DNA of 64,000 nt from assembly GCA_023078555.1 (NCBI GenBank), contig CM041196.1, positions 4,402,001-4,466,000 of the forward strand, given 5' to 3'. Origin of the DNA: Ulva prolifera. Taxonomy: Eukaryota > Chlorophyta > Ulvophyceae > Ulvales > Ulvaceae. Within the stretch, counting starts at the first letter, position 1; each line of letters begins with the position of its first letter. Of this stretch, positions 45,827-57,379 are shown in pieces. Position numbers and translations under genes: made by a program. A model generated the notes under the pieces. That model did not search any database. It saw only the letters and a program-made list of their open reading frames with translations, and had not been told where the DNA came from.

Positions 45827-46244
45827 TGATGGTCACACGTGTACTTGTTGACAAGGATCCGGGTCCTGATTCAGTACTCTCTTGTAATACAGGATCCGGA
45901 TGATCGACGTCATGATACCGGCACGCTGGCCAGCACGCTTCACGCGTGCACATATCTCAAGATATAAGTCGCCATATGATATCGACGCAACACCGTGTGG
46001 AGGGGTTGACCTTTTGGTCCCAGATGGTGTCCTGCTGCTGCTGTAGCGTGAGTCGAGCGGGGAGACTCGGCCGCGGAGTCCATCCACGGCATATCTCGAG
46101 ATACATGATGTCCGGAGGCGTGCATTTCGCTCGGTATAATCGCGCCGTCATGCGCGCAGACATATATGGCGTGCACCAAGCGGAGATAATATGTTGTGAT
46201 TACCTATATCATATGTATAGGTGTGGTGTAGGCAAAAAATAATT

Positions 46245-46281
46245 CCGTGGTGGCCAGAATCCGTGATTCGGCAGTTCGTGC
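46245..46281. repeat. 37-bp direct repeat, copy 1
   Basis: Includes AGAATCCGTGATTCGGCAGT; 35 of 37 bases identical to 46569-46605, 324 bp away. Contains the short inverted motif GAATCCGTGATTC. Unclassified. Confidence 0.7.
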
Positions 46282-46568
46282 TGTCTGTGTTTTGCAAAAC
46301 AGCAGTCAGCACGCCGTGTTTCAGTCACACCGAGAACATATCTATACTCTCGCGACATGCGCACAATGTTCGCCCGTCGACGTCTGGTCAACATGTGCAT
46401 GCAGCTGGACGATCGAGTGTGCCGATAAACGAGTATATTGATAACCGGAATTAGACACACACACAACACATGTACATCACATCTCTCCCGAATCAACGCA
46501 CGCACGTCCGGTCAACATGCATCTTGAAACATACGGTTTACCACCGAGGTGATCGCAAGTTGCAATGA

Positions 46569-46605
46569 CCGTGGTGGCGAGAATCCGTGATTCGGCAGTC
46601 CGTGC
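46569..46605. repeat. 37-bp direct repeat, copy 2
   Basis: Second copy of the repeat at 46245-46281. No gene is supported in the surrounding 45843-48266; it holds several overlapping frames of poor quality and many CATATG/GCATGC palindromes. Confidence 0.7.
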
Positions 46606-48274
46606 GACGGCGCCAGCTGGCCGTCCTGCGATCCTCCTGCTAGTCTGCTTCCAACAGGCTGCAGTATCTCCTGGCACAATCCTCTGGCACCGCTGCGATA
46701 TCAGGATCTGCATTGCTCGGCGCCGCGGCGGTCTCTTCCACAGGCACGTTCGCGATGCAACGATGGGCCCCTCGGCGGGCATGCACGGATATCATATGCA
46801 CCCATGCATGAACGAATTGGCGAATCAAGCTTGGAAGGCGCCAGCTGCGCTGCAAGACGCAAGAGCAACATGCAGCTCGACTGACTGGCGCGCCGAGGTT
46901 GGCCGAGGCCTTGCGTGCTGTGAGCTGCCTTGAGGATTACTATTGGAACATTTTAAACCGCAAGAGTCGCGCATGCATTGCGTGCGCCGGCCGGCCCGGG
47001 CATAGCTATGCGGCCGGGCAGCATCGCAACACGGCAGCGCCCACAGCAGTTGCGCATGCGGAACCGGCTGGTGCGCTAAGCAGCCTGCATAATAGGGGGG
47101 GGCCGAGGTGTGAAGATCCAGTGACTGGCCGGTATACCACACCGCACAGTGGCGCTTCGCGACGTGCAACTGTTGCAACGAGCCACTGCCGCACTGCATG
47201 CAGCTGCACCGGTACCGTGGCGCAGCGGTCGTATATACGCTTGGCGGATATATCACTGGAGAGCCCTGCACTGCAGAGCACTGGACTAAAAGGACTGAGA
47301 GATAATGACACTTCACACGTCGTTTCATGCCGTCACGTGCACGATCGAGCACAGAAGTGTGAGGAGGACAACAGGGAAACGGGTAGCACCGCGGCCGCTT
47401 GCCGTCAGTGACCGGCGTGCAGCACAAAAACAGGATCACTGATGTGCACGTGACGCATGCTGGACGCGACCGGCCATGCATATGTGCGCACATATGCGCT
47501 GCAGTTTTCTGCTTGTGCTGACCGTGGCGTGGGTGCGTTGTGCTTGGTTGGTGGACCCTTGCAGTTGACCTGTCGACGTCCATGGCCAGGACATAATTGA
47601 CGGGCTCGCCGAATTCACGCCTTGCCGGCTTTTTGTCCTTGTGCACGCAGCCCGGCCAGGCCACGGTGACCCTATCAGCTGATTAGCTTGCTTATGCAGA
47701 ACATATGTTCGATATCGATCCCACTTCTGCGCACAGCCGTGCGGCGCATCGCATCCACGTGAAGTCGAGAGGTCAACTCTTACATACATCACTCTCATGC
47801 AGCTCTGCATATGCAGACATGCACAACCCCATGCCCACGCACAAACCCTGCCCTCGCCCTCGGCCATCACAACTCATGCATGACAAGGCCAGATGCAGTA
47901 GCATGTCACGAAATGTCAGTGCTTCCAGTCCACCGAACGCCGCAGCTGCCTGCAGCACCAGGGAATTCCCTATTAATGAGTGCATATCCCTCGAAGGCTG
48001 CATGATGGTGGGCCTGGGTATGGACTTAAATGCTGGCAGATTTCAATCACCTCGTGCGGGAACCATCACGATGGCCAGCAGCAGAATCGCAGCAGCTGAA
48101 GCACACAGTCAGGCCCCGGGGTTGCCTGCTTCGGGGAGGTGTGGTTGCGTGGCTGCGGTGCGCCAGGTGTTCTGCGGCAAATAGTGCACACGGTAGGTAT
48201 TGTATGGCAGGGTCGTGCTGTGTCCCTGCGTTCGTGCGATGCCTGCGCGGTGCTACCGCGGTGCTACGTAGGTA

Positions 48275-48385
48275 CCCCCGTGTTATTTTCCCCGACGGTT
48301 ATACACCACGCCACCCTCGCTAGCTTGCAGTCTCAACAAAACTCAAAGCGAAAGCATCAGGGCCACCACAGAGACACACTAAATC
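48275..48385 (+). repeat. left TIR of the MULE
   Basis: 111-bp terminal inverted repeat, paired with 52097-52207 (107 of 111 identical). Confidence 0.92.
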
Positions 48386-48773
48386 GATTGTTGGTTATCA
48401 GTTAGGACATCGTGGCCTTCGCGGCGTGATTGCGACTCGGTGGCTGCGACTCAATGCAGATGTGGCATTGGACGACCGTTTATGGACAGCACTCCTCGAA
48501 ACTCCGTCGTAACTTTGCACAGCTACGTTTTAACACATATCTGAGCTTTTCGTGATGTATCTGGGGCCCACACAACTCGACCTGTTGGGTCGGGTGCCTC
48601 GACCTGCCACAAGTTCACGTCAGATACTCAATTTGTTGAAAGCTTGTCCTGTCAACGCCAATAGACGATAGCACTGGTGCATCAATCGTAGCGGGACAAA
48701 TGGCATTTGTAAGGTGTGCTGAACATTGCTACAGACGATGGCCAGCCCACAGCACTTACACTCTTTAACACTT

Positions 48774-51700
48774 CTAAATACTGGACATAAAATTCTGTAT
48801 CCCATTTGTCAGTAAATACACCATGTCGTCCATCTCGACGCCCTGAGATTCGATTGTATCGGCAGCATCGTCGGCTATGATGGGCTGAAGAGGTGGCCTT
48901 GCACAGCTCAACGGGGCCTCGCGCACTGCAGCTGCGTTCTCCTTCTCCAAAACTTTATCCACCCACTTTGCTGAACGCTCATCGAATGTACTAGCTGTCT
49001 TCTTTGTGTCTGCTTTGATCTTCCTGCTGGTCTTGACAAACTTGGCACCCGAAGTAGGTCGAACACAATGGTTAGCCTCGACTGCATTCGATGATGTTTG
49101 TGGTCTGCTGCGCTTTCCAGCACAGTCATCTCTTCTCTGCAAAGCAGTTTTATGCCTTGTCACCTGTGGAACGTAACTCTGCACACAGTGGCCTTCTCGT
49201 GCAGCAATGTGGCCTGTAGCTACCACACTAGACCTCCGCGAGTGATGAAGGGCTTGCTTGAGCTCGGCCAAAACTGTTGTGAAGCTGCCGTAAATCCTCC
49301 TGCGGAGGTGCGCAGGGAGGTCACGATCACTGAACTGTTCAATAATCTCCTGTGCACCAGCCATCAGCTCTGAACCTCTCCTGTCTTGCTCGATCTTAGA
49401 AGGCGTTCGCTTTTCAGTGATCACTGCAGCGCTACTGACAGCAATGCCTTCAGTGTCGCAAGCAGCAGTTCCTGATCCTGCAGCTGCTTTGCAAGGCGTT
49501 CTTTGGGACGGTGCACACGTAAGCACTTCACAATCTTTTGCCTTTTCACCAGCCTGTGGCGTTTGCATCATACTCAGCGCTCGCACAAGTGGTGCGATTC
49601 CACCCTTGCCAAGGTGACAGTGTCCCATTGCTCCGAAGTTAGAACCAGCATGCTTGACGCACATGTTCAAGAATGCATCTGTGTTCTTCTGAGCGACTTC
49701 TGGAAACATAGTAGCGAGCGCCAACATGTGGTGGACACAGAAGAGCTGCTGGCGGCCTGCATCGCAACTACAGCAGTTGTGGTCCTCATCACAAGCAGTG
49801 AGCATGTACTGCTTGCCCTGCACAGTGACACGAGCACTTGTTGAGTTCGTATGCTCATGAGTCAGCTCCACAAGCGACGTCGTCTGCATGCAATGCAGCT
49901 CCAGAATCTTTTTTACATCTGTAGCTATCTCAAGCAGTGCTTCCTCACGTTTATGATTGCGAACCAAGCCTGCACACACATGGACAGTGACATACTGCAT
50001 TTGCAGCAGGTTGACCTGTTGTGGCACATGGCACTTCATGCGCACCAGCTGCGAGTAGTGCTCTGGAGTTGTAGTAGTTTGGCATGATGGTCGAAAACAG
50101 GTGGAGAATGAGCTGGTCCACTCGGAACAGATGTTTTCGACCGGTGACTCGGTCTAGCACACTCTTGGCGGAAGAGTTGAAGCCTTCACATACTCCAGTG
50201 GTCCTTTGTGCGGCGAAGCAAGTGAATGTGCATACACTCACCACCCACTTTCCTGCATACTCGGGTGCTTTCAGGATGCAGGGCCTTTGGCATGCTACAG
50301 ATGTCAGTGAAGCGGCAAACTTACTGAGTTTTGGCTGCCATTGCTTCTTGACGTACTGCACGGCTCCAGGCTGTGTTTCAGACCACCTGCAAATACCTCT
50401 GAGCTGATCTAGAAGTAGCGCCTCACACAAGTGACACATCTTGAGGATGCGCCTACCTTGTGCACCATTCATCAAGCATCTTTGATGCAAGCGCAAGCGT
50501 CTGCTCTTCAGTGTCGCAGGCTTTCATATACATGATGGCCACAAGTCCTTTCTCCATGGCGTGATAGGCTTCTGCTCTTTCTGCCGGCCTGCCCGATGTT
50601 TTGCCTTGCAATTGCTGCTGCAAAGCTGCTCGGACATGATAGAGACATAAGCCTTGTACAGCATACGGGAAGACAGAGCTGGCAGCTTTCTGATTAGCTG
50701 CTGAATCATCCGTCAGAATGGAGGCAGGCTGCAAATTGCTGCTTCCTTCTCCACCCTCGTTCAATACTTGTTTGAAAACTTGAAGCACCTTCTCGAAACT
50801 TGCTGCGTCCTCATGCATCATAATGGCGAAACAGACAGGCAGCCCTTTGCCCCGCTCATCGACTGCAAGCATCACGAGCAAAGAAAACCCATATCTGTTG
50901 GTTCCAAAAGTGGTGTCCATCACAAGGACTCGACCAGGAACGAATTCCCTTGCCCATTTCATCATCTGATCATTTGCTAGGATAATGAGGCAGTCCTGCT
51001 CATTGTTGATCACCGGCTCTGCAAGAAAAATCCTTGGCTCGGAGCTGCCGTCCTGTCCATACTGCAAGGAGTCAAATTCTCAGTGATGAAAGATTGGAGT
51101 GGGCGAGTGAGTTATTCTTTGGACAGGCTTACCCTGATGGTCACAGAAATGGCATCCTCGGGATTCTTTTTAAACATAGCTGTCGCTATCTGCCTGCGCA
51201 AATTTGCAAGGAACGTGTTGTCGATCGTAGCGTCCTTTACGAAGGGTGTCTGCACAAGTTGTGACATCAACGTGTGAGGCTCTGCAGAAGGTAGTCCGGC
51301 TTCGGTTGCAAGCCGTTGCAGGTTGCCTGCACATGCGGAATCTTTCCAGTCCCATACATCAGACAGCTTAACCACACCATGTGATGTAGATCGCACTCTG
51401 CAGTATCAAAGGATTTGGTACTCCATCTGTGATTCTGGCAGCACAGAATGCTCTTGTTGCATCGCTGACCTTCAAAGGCTGGTGTGCACAGCCCTTTTCA
51501 TTTGGATCACTACTGTGCTTCCCATGATTATGCAAGACGATATACAGATCATTGGGATGATTGCGAAACACCCGACAGTGCATGCTGTACCGGCAAGCAC
51601 AACATGTGGCACCAGTGCCCCTAGCATCTTTCCCTACTCGAGTAGGACATTTTTTGCCAGATGCCTGGCCTGAGTTCGTAGCCAGTTTGGCAGCGTTTGC

Positions 51701-52078
51701 GCCAACCAGCCCCGCACTCTGCTTCAGTTTAGCTGATTTTTTCCCAGCACCCGAGAAATTGCAATTGAACATTTGATTCAATGTAATTTTTTTACTGGCC
51801 TGATCCTTCTCCTTATATAGCTTGCAACCTCCCCGTTTTTCCTCTGAGAGAACAAAATTCGCAGCCGTGTTGTTGACATCGTCACAGCGAAGACAAGCAG
51901 CGACGGCACCCCTGCGCGAATCCAGGGTCCAAACTATTTGATCATAAGTTGCGGACTCATAAGGCTGAGGTTCGAGGCGCAAATCGCGTACATCCCACGA
52001 GATGGACAGGTCCGGCAGTACATTCGAATTTGGAAGCGCCATGGCATCTAAACGCATCTCGACTGAACGCAATGCCAA
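48774..52078 (-). CDS. MULE/FAR1-like transposase with SWIM zinc finger, apparent frameshift
   Basis: Exons on the minus strand: about 52078-51391, about 51396-51133, 51061-50457, 50386-50046, 49969-48774. The first encodes a Cys/His-containing N-terminal DNA-binding region (TCCACRYSMHCRVFRNHPND) typical of WRKY-GCM1/FAR1-like folds. The third and fourth carry the DDE catalytic core: VLVMDTTFGTNRYG, SILTDDSAANQKA and VCEGFNSSAKSVL supply the candidate Asp, Asp and Glu. The last holds the SWIM finger CSCDAGRQQLFCVHH (CxC-x8-CxH) and a basic Ser/Lys-rich tail. Donors are GTAAGC, GTAGGC and GTGCGC, like host genes. Between the first two pieces the frame shifts by one base near 51390, without a usable intron, so this copy may be inactive unless it is a reading error. 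TGTAA lies 14 nt beyond the stop. About 1030 residues in all. Confidence 0.88.
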
Positions 52079-52096
52079 CTGATTTGAAAAATGATG

Positions 52097-52207
52097 GATT
52101 TAGTGTGTTTCTGTGGTGGCCCTGATGCTTTCGCTTTGAGTTTTGTTGAGACTGCAAGCTGGCGAGGGTGGCGTGGTGTACAACCGTCGGGGAAAATAAC
52201 ATGGGGG
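52097..52207 (-). repeat. right TIR of the MULE
   Basis: 111-bp terminal inverted repeat paired with 48275-48385; the transposase start lies about 20-55 bp inside it. Confidence 0.92.
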
Positions 52208-52215
52208 CGTAGGTA

Positions 52216-53253
52216 TACCTGCCTCTCCGACTTGGTCCATGCAAGACAGCACATGCTTGCATGACATACAGCAGCTGTGTCGGTGCGGAAGTCTGCTCTG
52301 TCGCTGACTCTACCGCACCAGCAGACAAGCCGTTGAAGACCTGTGTAGCTGTGGACAGCCCTGATCACGCCTCGCTCTAGCTGTCGGTCAACATGGGGCC
52401 CGCGTCGGGCGGCCGTCATGCTGCGACGCACGCCGTCACTCATGATCATGATGGGTTTGTGTGGCGCTGCAGTGTGCGGGAGACAGACTGTTCTGCAGGG
52501 AAAAGGCGACGAGGCAGAACGCACCGCCTCGGCAGTGTGGCGCTGTGTGCGGGAGACAGGTTTATCGTGCTGTGTTTGTTTAAACCGTCCGCTGTTCCGT
52601 AAGGAAGACCGTCACTCGTGGTGCGTGTTATGAGTGCATCTTTGTTCGGTCGACGGGGTATCTCTGGGGGAATGCTGTGGCAACCGGCCTTGTCCAGCTG
52701 AAAGTTGACGAGAGTGAAGTCCTGGACGTACTTCGTGTAAATTTACTCTGTCATTGAAGACGGCTGTCTTCAGTGGCTGTCACATTCGAGGCGTCTGATG
52801 ACACACTGTGTCGCATGACTCGGACCCGAGACATGTGCGAGAACACGCGATGTAATCGTCCACCTGTTACTTGGCCACATGGTCGAACCGCCGCCTGCGT
52901 TCTGGCTGTTCCCAGCCACCGCATGAAACAGAACTTGCGAACAGTCCACGCGGTCCGGCATTGATGCGGCATCACCGCAAGACATCGACAGCCTTGTTGT
53001 ATGTCCGTCCAGGCGTGGCCAGTAAAAGTCGTTTCTGCTCACAACAGGCGTCGATCCAGACTGCAAGGCGTCACTGTAATTCTTCGACCTGTGTCGAGAG
53101 CTTCAAGTAGCCGGCCATTGAAGCAGCCCTAGGTATTCTGGCGTCGCGATAAAGCTGCAGTACACTTATTAGCTGTAGTGCACGTATTCCGATGGCTCAT
53201 TGATAGTTGCGAAAGGGCAGGACGGTCCTGCTGGAGGTGGGTGGTGAGCACAG
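52216..53253. other. gene-free stretch right of the MULE
   Basis: No supported gene. TGTGCGGGAGACAG occurs twice (about 52476 and 52546). Frames on both strands around 52770-53060 have no splice signals or domain. Confidence 0.4.
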
Positions 53254-56200
53254 ATGGGGAATGCCTGCATCAAGGCGACGGGCACCGTCGACTTCGAAAC
53301 TGAAATATTTGACAAGAGCTGGTTTTCAAAGTGTCTGCAACATGATCTTATTGCAGCGCAGTACACGAATGTGAAATCTGTCAACGTCGTGGATGGGTGC
53401 ACGGTACGATTCTTGCTCTTACACAGCAATTATATTCACGACTGCCATACTGCGTGAAGTAGATGCTAACTAGAGTCTATGCAGTGCGGTTTGCTGTGTC
53501 GTCATAAATGTGATCAAACCGATGTCCAGTTTCCTGGGATCCTTCGTCTCCGCGCTGCTGTCTCCTGTTCGTCTGAACGTAAGCCATTTATATACCTCGT
53601 GTATGTCTGCAACAATCGCATGCGCAGCAGTGCTATGATTGAAGTTGCGCGCCGAACTCAATGTGGACTTCCAGTGACCTCGGCCGACACAGAACTCTGG
53701 AAGCAACACCTGCATTTATCGCTGGCTCTCTGTGGCCCGTGCTTGTGGCAAATCTCTTCTGCGACGAGCTTGCGTGTGGCGGGCAATCCTTCGTGCGCGT
53801 TCGCTCAGTTGTGAATGTACCACACGGATTAATTGTGCTGTGTTTCCGGAGAAAGAACGATTTCCACATACTCCATGCACATTGGGACTGCATTTTTGCG
53901 AATGTGACTGTTGTTAGACTGACGTCTACGCCTGTTTTGCAGACGGCAATAGCTCGGCGAGCTTCAACAGAAGGTCCCTCCCGAAAGGTGTTCATCAAAT
54001 GCCACATCAACCTGGATGCATTATGCTTTGATTCTGTACGCGCAAGGCTGGAGGTGGACCTCCTGAACAAGCTGAGCCGTGATGTAATTCTGTCACCTCA
54101 TCTGCCGCGGCTGGAGCGCACCACCTGGCTCGACTCACATGCTCAGAACTCCCGCAGCATGCCCATGGGTGAGTGTCGCTCGGGTGATCATGGCAAAATC
54201 AGCGCGGGAGGCCAAGCTGTCACGTCTCACATCCTGCTGCTCGAGTTCGAACGCAGTTCAGGAAATCTGCTGTCACAGCAAGTCGACGAAGTGCGATCCC
54301 ACGTTACAGCCATCTGCTGCACTTGATTGTATGTACTTGTAATGTGCGAGCTGCACGGCGTCACTGTGCCAGCGCTGGGCGTGGGCGGTGAAAGTGCCGG
54401 TCGCTCGTAACTCTCTAATGATTCCAGGGCTTACGGCTTTCAGAACGTCAAGCCGCTGAAATGGCGTCTCAGCTCCTTCGAATCATCAGCGCCATGCACG
54501 CGAATCAAGTCTGCCACGGTCACATCGGTGGATCATCACTTGTGCTGACGGATGGCGCTCCCAGCTCTCGACCAGCGCGTCCTCCGTTAAAAGTCATCCC
54601 TAGTGACCCGCTGCCTCCAGCAGCGGCTCCGCCTGGCCATTTCTCAACTCTCAGCCCACCAACCTCTGGCCTCTCTACTACAGAAGAAAGCGATTGCGAA
54701 TCTGCTGATGGCATGTCGTCATGGCTGCTGCCAGGTTACCCACAAGCAGTTGACCACCATGATGTGCGCAAGGCTCAGAATTCAGCGGCGCACCATCACA
54801 CCCCCGGGTCACCCAGCGAAGCGCTACTGCGCGCGTCTACTTCTGACATCCGCACACCTCCGCGCCGCTGTGAAGGCGGCGCTGTGTCCGAGGCGACCCC
54901 GGTGGGCGAGGGCCGCGACAGGCGCCACAGCGCCACTCGCCCATCCCCTGCGAGCAGAAGGAAACGCCAGCCGCCCCCTACCCGCAACACCCTCAGCGTC
55001 AACGAGACCTTTGAGGGCCTCGCCTCTGCCAGCGTCATGAGTGCAATCAGCACACGCATGGTCATCCCGATCCGCTCCATGCGCCACGAGATCGAGCAAC
55101 GGTCGGTCTCCGATAGCGCTGCCTCGCAGTCCATGTCTGTCGACCTTCAACCGCCTGCAGTGCAGCCCTCCACAGGCTCTGCGCCTGCGGAGCCCCGCCC
55201 GCGCAGCACGCTCCTCTCGGTGGCCGGCCCGGTCGCCGAGGGGGCCGACGGGGGTGCTCTCGGCGGTACCAGCTCCATCAGCTGGGATGCACAGGTCTCG
55301 GACATAATCGATCAGCAACTCGACATGTTTGCCCCGGCGTCGGCCGCCCTCGGCCTGATGCCGTCGATCGCGAATGAGCCCGGCATGTACAAGGCAGCGG
55401 CGTCTGCGTTCGAGGACGGCTGCGACAAGCCGGGCACGCAGAATGATGACAGCGACGCCCAGATGAACACCCGCTGGTCGTTCGAGGCGGACGTGGCGGC
55501 GGAGGTGGACGAGGCGGAGATTGCACGGGTGTTCGGTGAAGACACGGTGAAGCCGATGCCGCCGCCGCCGGTGCGGACGACGAGTCGAGCCAGCAGCAGC
55601 AAGCCGCCCCGCAAGGCGCCGACGCGGGCGCACGTGCAGTCGAGCGCCGCACGGCGGCAGCTGTACGACGCGGTGATGGAGGCTGGGGCGGAGAAGTACG
55701 GCGGCGGTCGTGGCACTGCGACCCGTGCGCCCAGCGGCACGTGCAAGCGCTGTGCCGAAATGGGGCAGGCTTGCGCGGACTGCCAGCTTCGTGGCGCAAA
55801 CCAGAGGATATCCCGCGCCCGGGACCGGCGGGTGCAGCCGGAGCCCGCAGCCGCTGGCAAGCGGCGGGCGGGGGAGCCAGGCGGCGGCACCGGGGCCCGG
55901 AAGGCTGCCCCGCGGCCGGTGACTGACGAGTCGGGTGTGCACGTCATGCTGCACCTGCATGGCGCCTCAGAGATGCCGGCGGTGGGGGGCGCGAGGTTGT
56001 TTGCGATCCACAAGGACGTTGCGGCCGCCGGCGCGGCGCTGCTGCTGGCGGTGACGGGCGAAGATATGGACGTGTACCACTTGCAGCGCGCTCTGGAGAC
56101 AAAGCGCCCGCTGAGTCGCAAGCTGGCGTGGACGATGCTCAGCGCTGAGGCACGGGACTTCATGGAGGGCCTTCTCGGGGAGCGCATCGGCCTGGAGGAC

Positions 56201-57379
56201 GCGTACAGGGTACGGCCCCGCCATACCGAGGCTCCCCTGCCATACCGATCCTTGCGATCACCAATCGTACATCATCCCTCCTCACACGTTTTGTCTGCAT
56301 CAGAGGCACATTTCTGTATTGGGCAGGCTTCAGCCATGCGACGCTGTACGATGCACAACAGAAGCCCCTTTATGGTGTTCATGTCCTGCTGCGTTTGGGC
56401 GCTGTGGCATGTGGTTTCCTCAATGCATGTGGTGTGGGGCTCTGGGATGTCATTATCTTGCGACAGTTCTGCGTGCATGCAGCACCCATGGATGCGCCAG
56501 CACTTCCGGCGCGCCCAGGTGAGCCCGGAGCGAGTGAAGCGCGCGCCGCGCAAGCCGGCGCCGAAGCACCCCCAGGCCGTCATAGCACCGGAGCCAACAC
56601 TCAAGAGCGCGCGCCGCAAGTCGCCGCTCTCTGTCGCTTCCTCCGCGCACCCTTCCTCCCCACTCACCATCCAGCCCGTGCGAAAGCCCTCCCCTGGCAT
56701 GAAGGCCCAGCGCTCATCCTCCGGGCCGGCGTCGCCGCGGCTGCCGCGGCGTGAGTCCGGCGCCTCGATCGCGCAGTCGCGGAACCCATCCCACCAGAAC
56801 CTCTCACGGCGCACCTCGCAGAACTCGCTGGTGCGGGAGCCGTCCCAGGGCGCCCCGGCGCGGGACCCAGCCCAGGGTGGCCTGTCGCGCAACCCCTCCC
56901 ACGGCAACCTCGTCCGTGCAGAGTCTTCCGGCGGGTCAGCGCGCTTCCGCCGCTCGGACTCGATGTCGCTCATTGCGCCGCACCGCTCCGCGTCCGGCTC
57001 CGCGCCGACGCCGTCGCGCGTGCCGTCAGACTCTAACATCGCCACTCCCGCACTCGCGCAGCGCATCACGGAGGAGCGTGTGGACGACAGTGGCAAGCGG
57101 CACGTCGTGACGCGGTTCGTGCTGCCGCCGCGCGCGCCGTCCAACGCGGCGCAGCAGCTCAGCGCCGCAGCCTCAGAGGCGAGCGGCACGCCGCCGCCGG
57201 CATCCATGCAGAGCATGGACGCACTGCCGTCCGAGCGCTTCTCCGCGGCGGAACACTCCAGTGAGATGATATCTGGCGCCGGCAGCACCGCCTCCTCCGT
57301 CGGCCTGCTGAGCCAGCCGCTGCTACAGAACGGCGAGCGCTCAGACATGCTGCCCGCGCCGCAGGCGCAGATCCTGTGA
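53254..57379 (+). CDS. CAMK-like pseudokinase with large insertion, predicted N-myristoylated, 1075 aa
   Basis: Six exons, 53254-53396, 53693-53792, 53943-54168, 54211-54290, 54428-56209 and 56483-57379, sum to 1075 codons plus stop. The N-terminus MGNACIKATG fits N-myristoylation at Gly2 and palmitoylation at Cys5. A kinase N-lobe follows: ELACGGQSF (Gly loop), RKVFIKC with Lys100 at the VAIK position and Glu118 in helix C, then HILLLEF and SERQAAEMASQLLRIISAMH. The catalytic loop reads CHGHIGGSSL (212-221) where an active kinase has xHRDLKPEN(I/L): the catalytic Asp, Lys and Asn are replaced by His, Gly and Ser. About 450 disordered Ser/Pro-rich residues replace the activation segment, with a CKRC-x6-CADC zinc-like motif. 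The C-lobe resumes at KDVAAAGAALLLAVTGED and ends LSAEARDFMEGLL...HPWM across the last intron. A basic Ser-rich tail follows. Probably a catalytically dead, membrane-tethered scaffold or regulator. Donors are GTGCAC, GTGCGC, GTGAGT, GTGCGA and GTACGG. Confidence 0.8.

Larger units (their letters stand above)
48275..52207 (-). mobile_element. Mutator-like element (MULE), 3933 bp, complete
   Basis: Terminal inverted repeats of 111 bp at 48275-48385 and 52097-52207 differ at four positions; they start CCCCC(G/A)TGTTATTTTCC. The element is flanked by a perfect 8-bp direct repeat, CGTAGGTA, at 48267-48274 and 52208-52215. Long TIRs and a transposase with MULE and SWIM domains on the minus strand fit the Mutator superfamily, where duplications are usually 8-11 bp. 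The few TIR differences suggest fairly recent insertion. The transposase promoter would lie in or next to the right TIR. Confidence 0.95.

Noticed and set aside
54461-57379. single 972-codon open frame as one exon
   Set aside because: Positions 56210-56482 are an intron (GTACGG ... GCATGCAG) that happens to stay open; removing it restores the kinase subdomain run GLEDAYR-HPWM. The true coding sequence also starts upstream of the first ATG in this frame.
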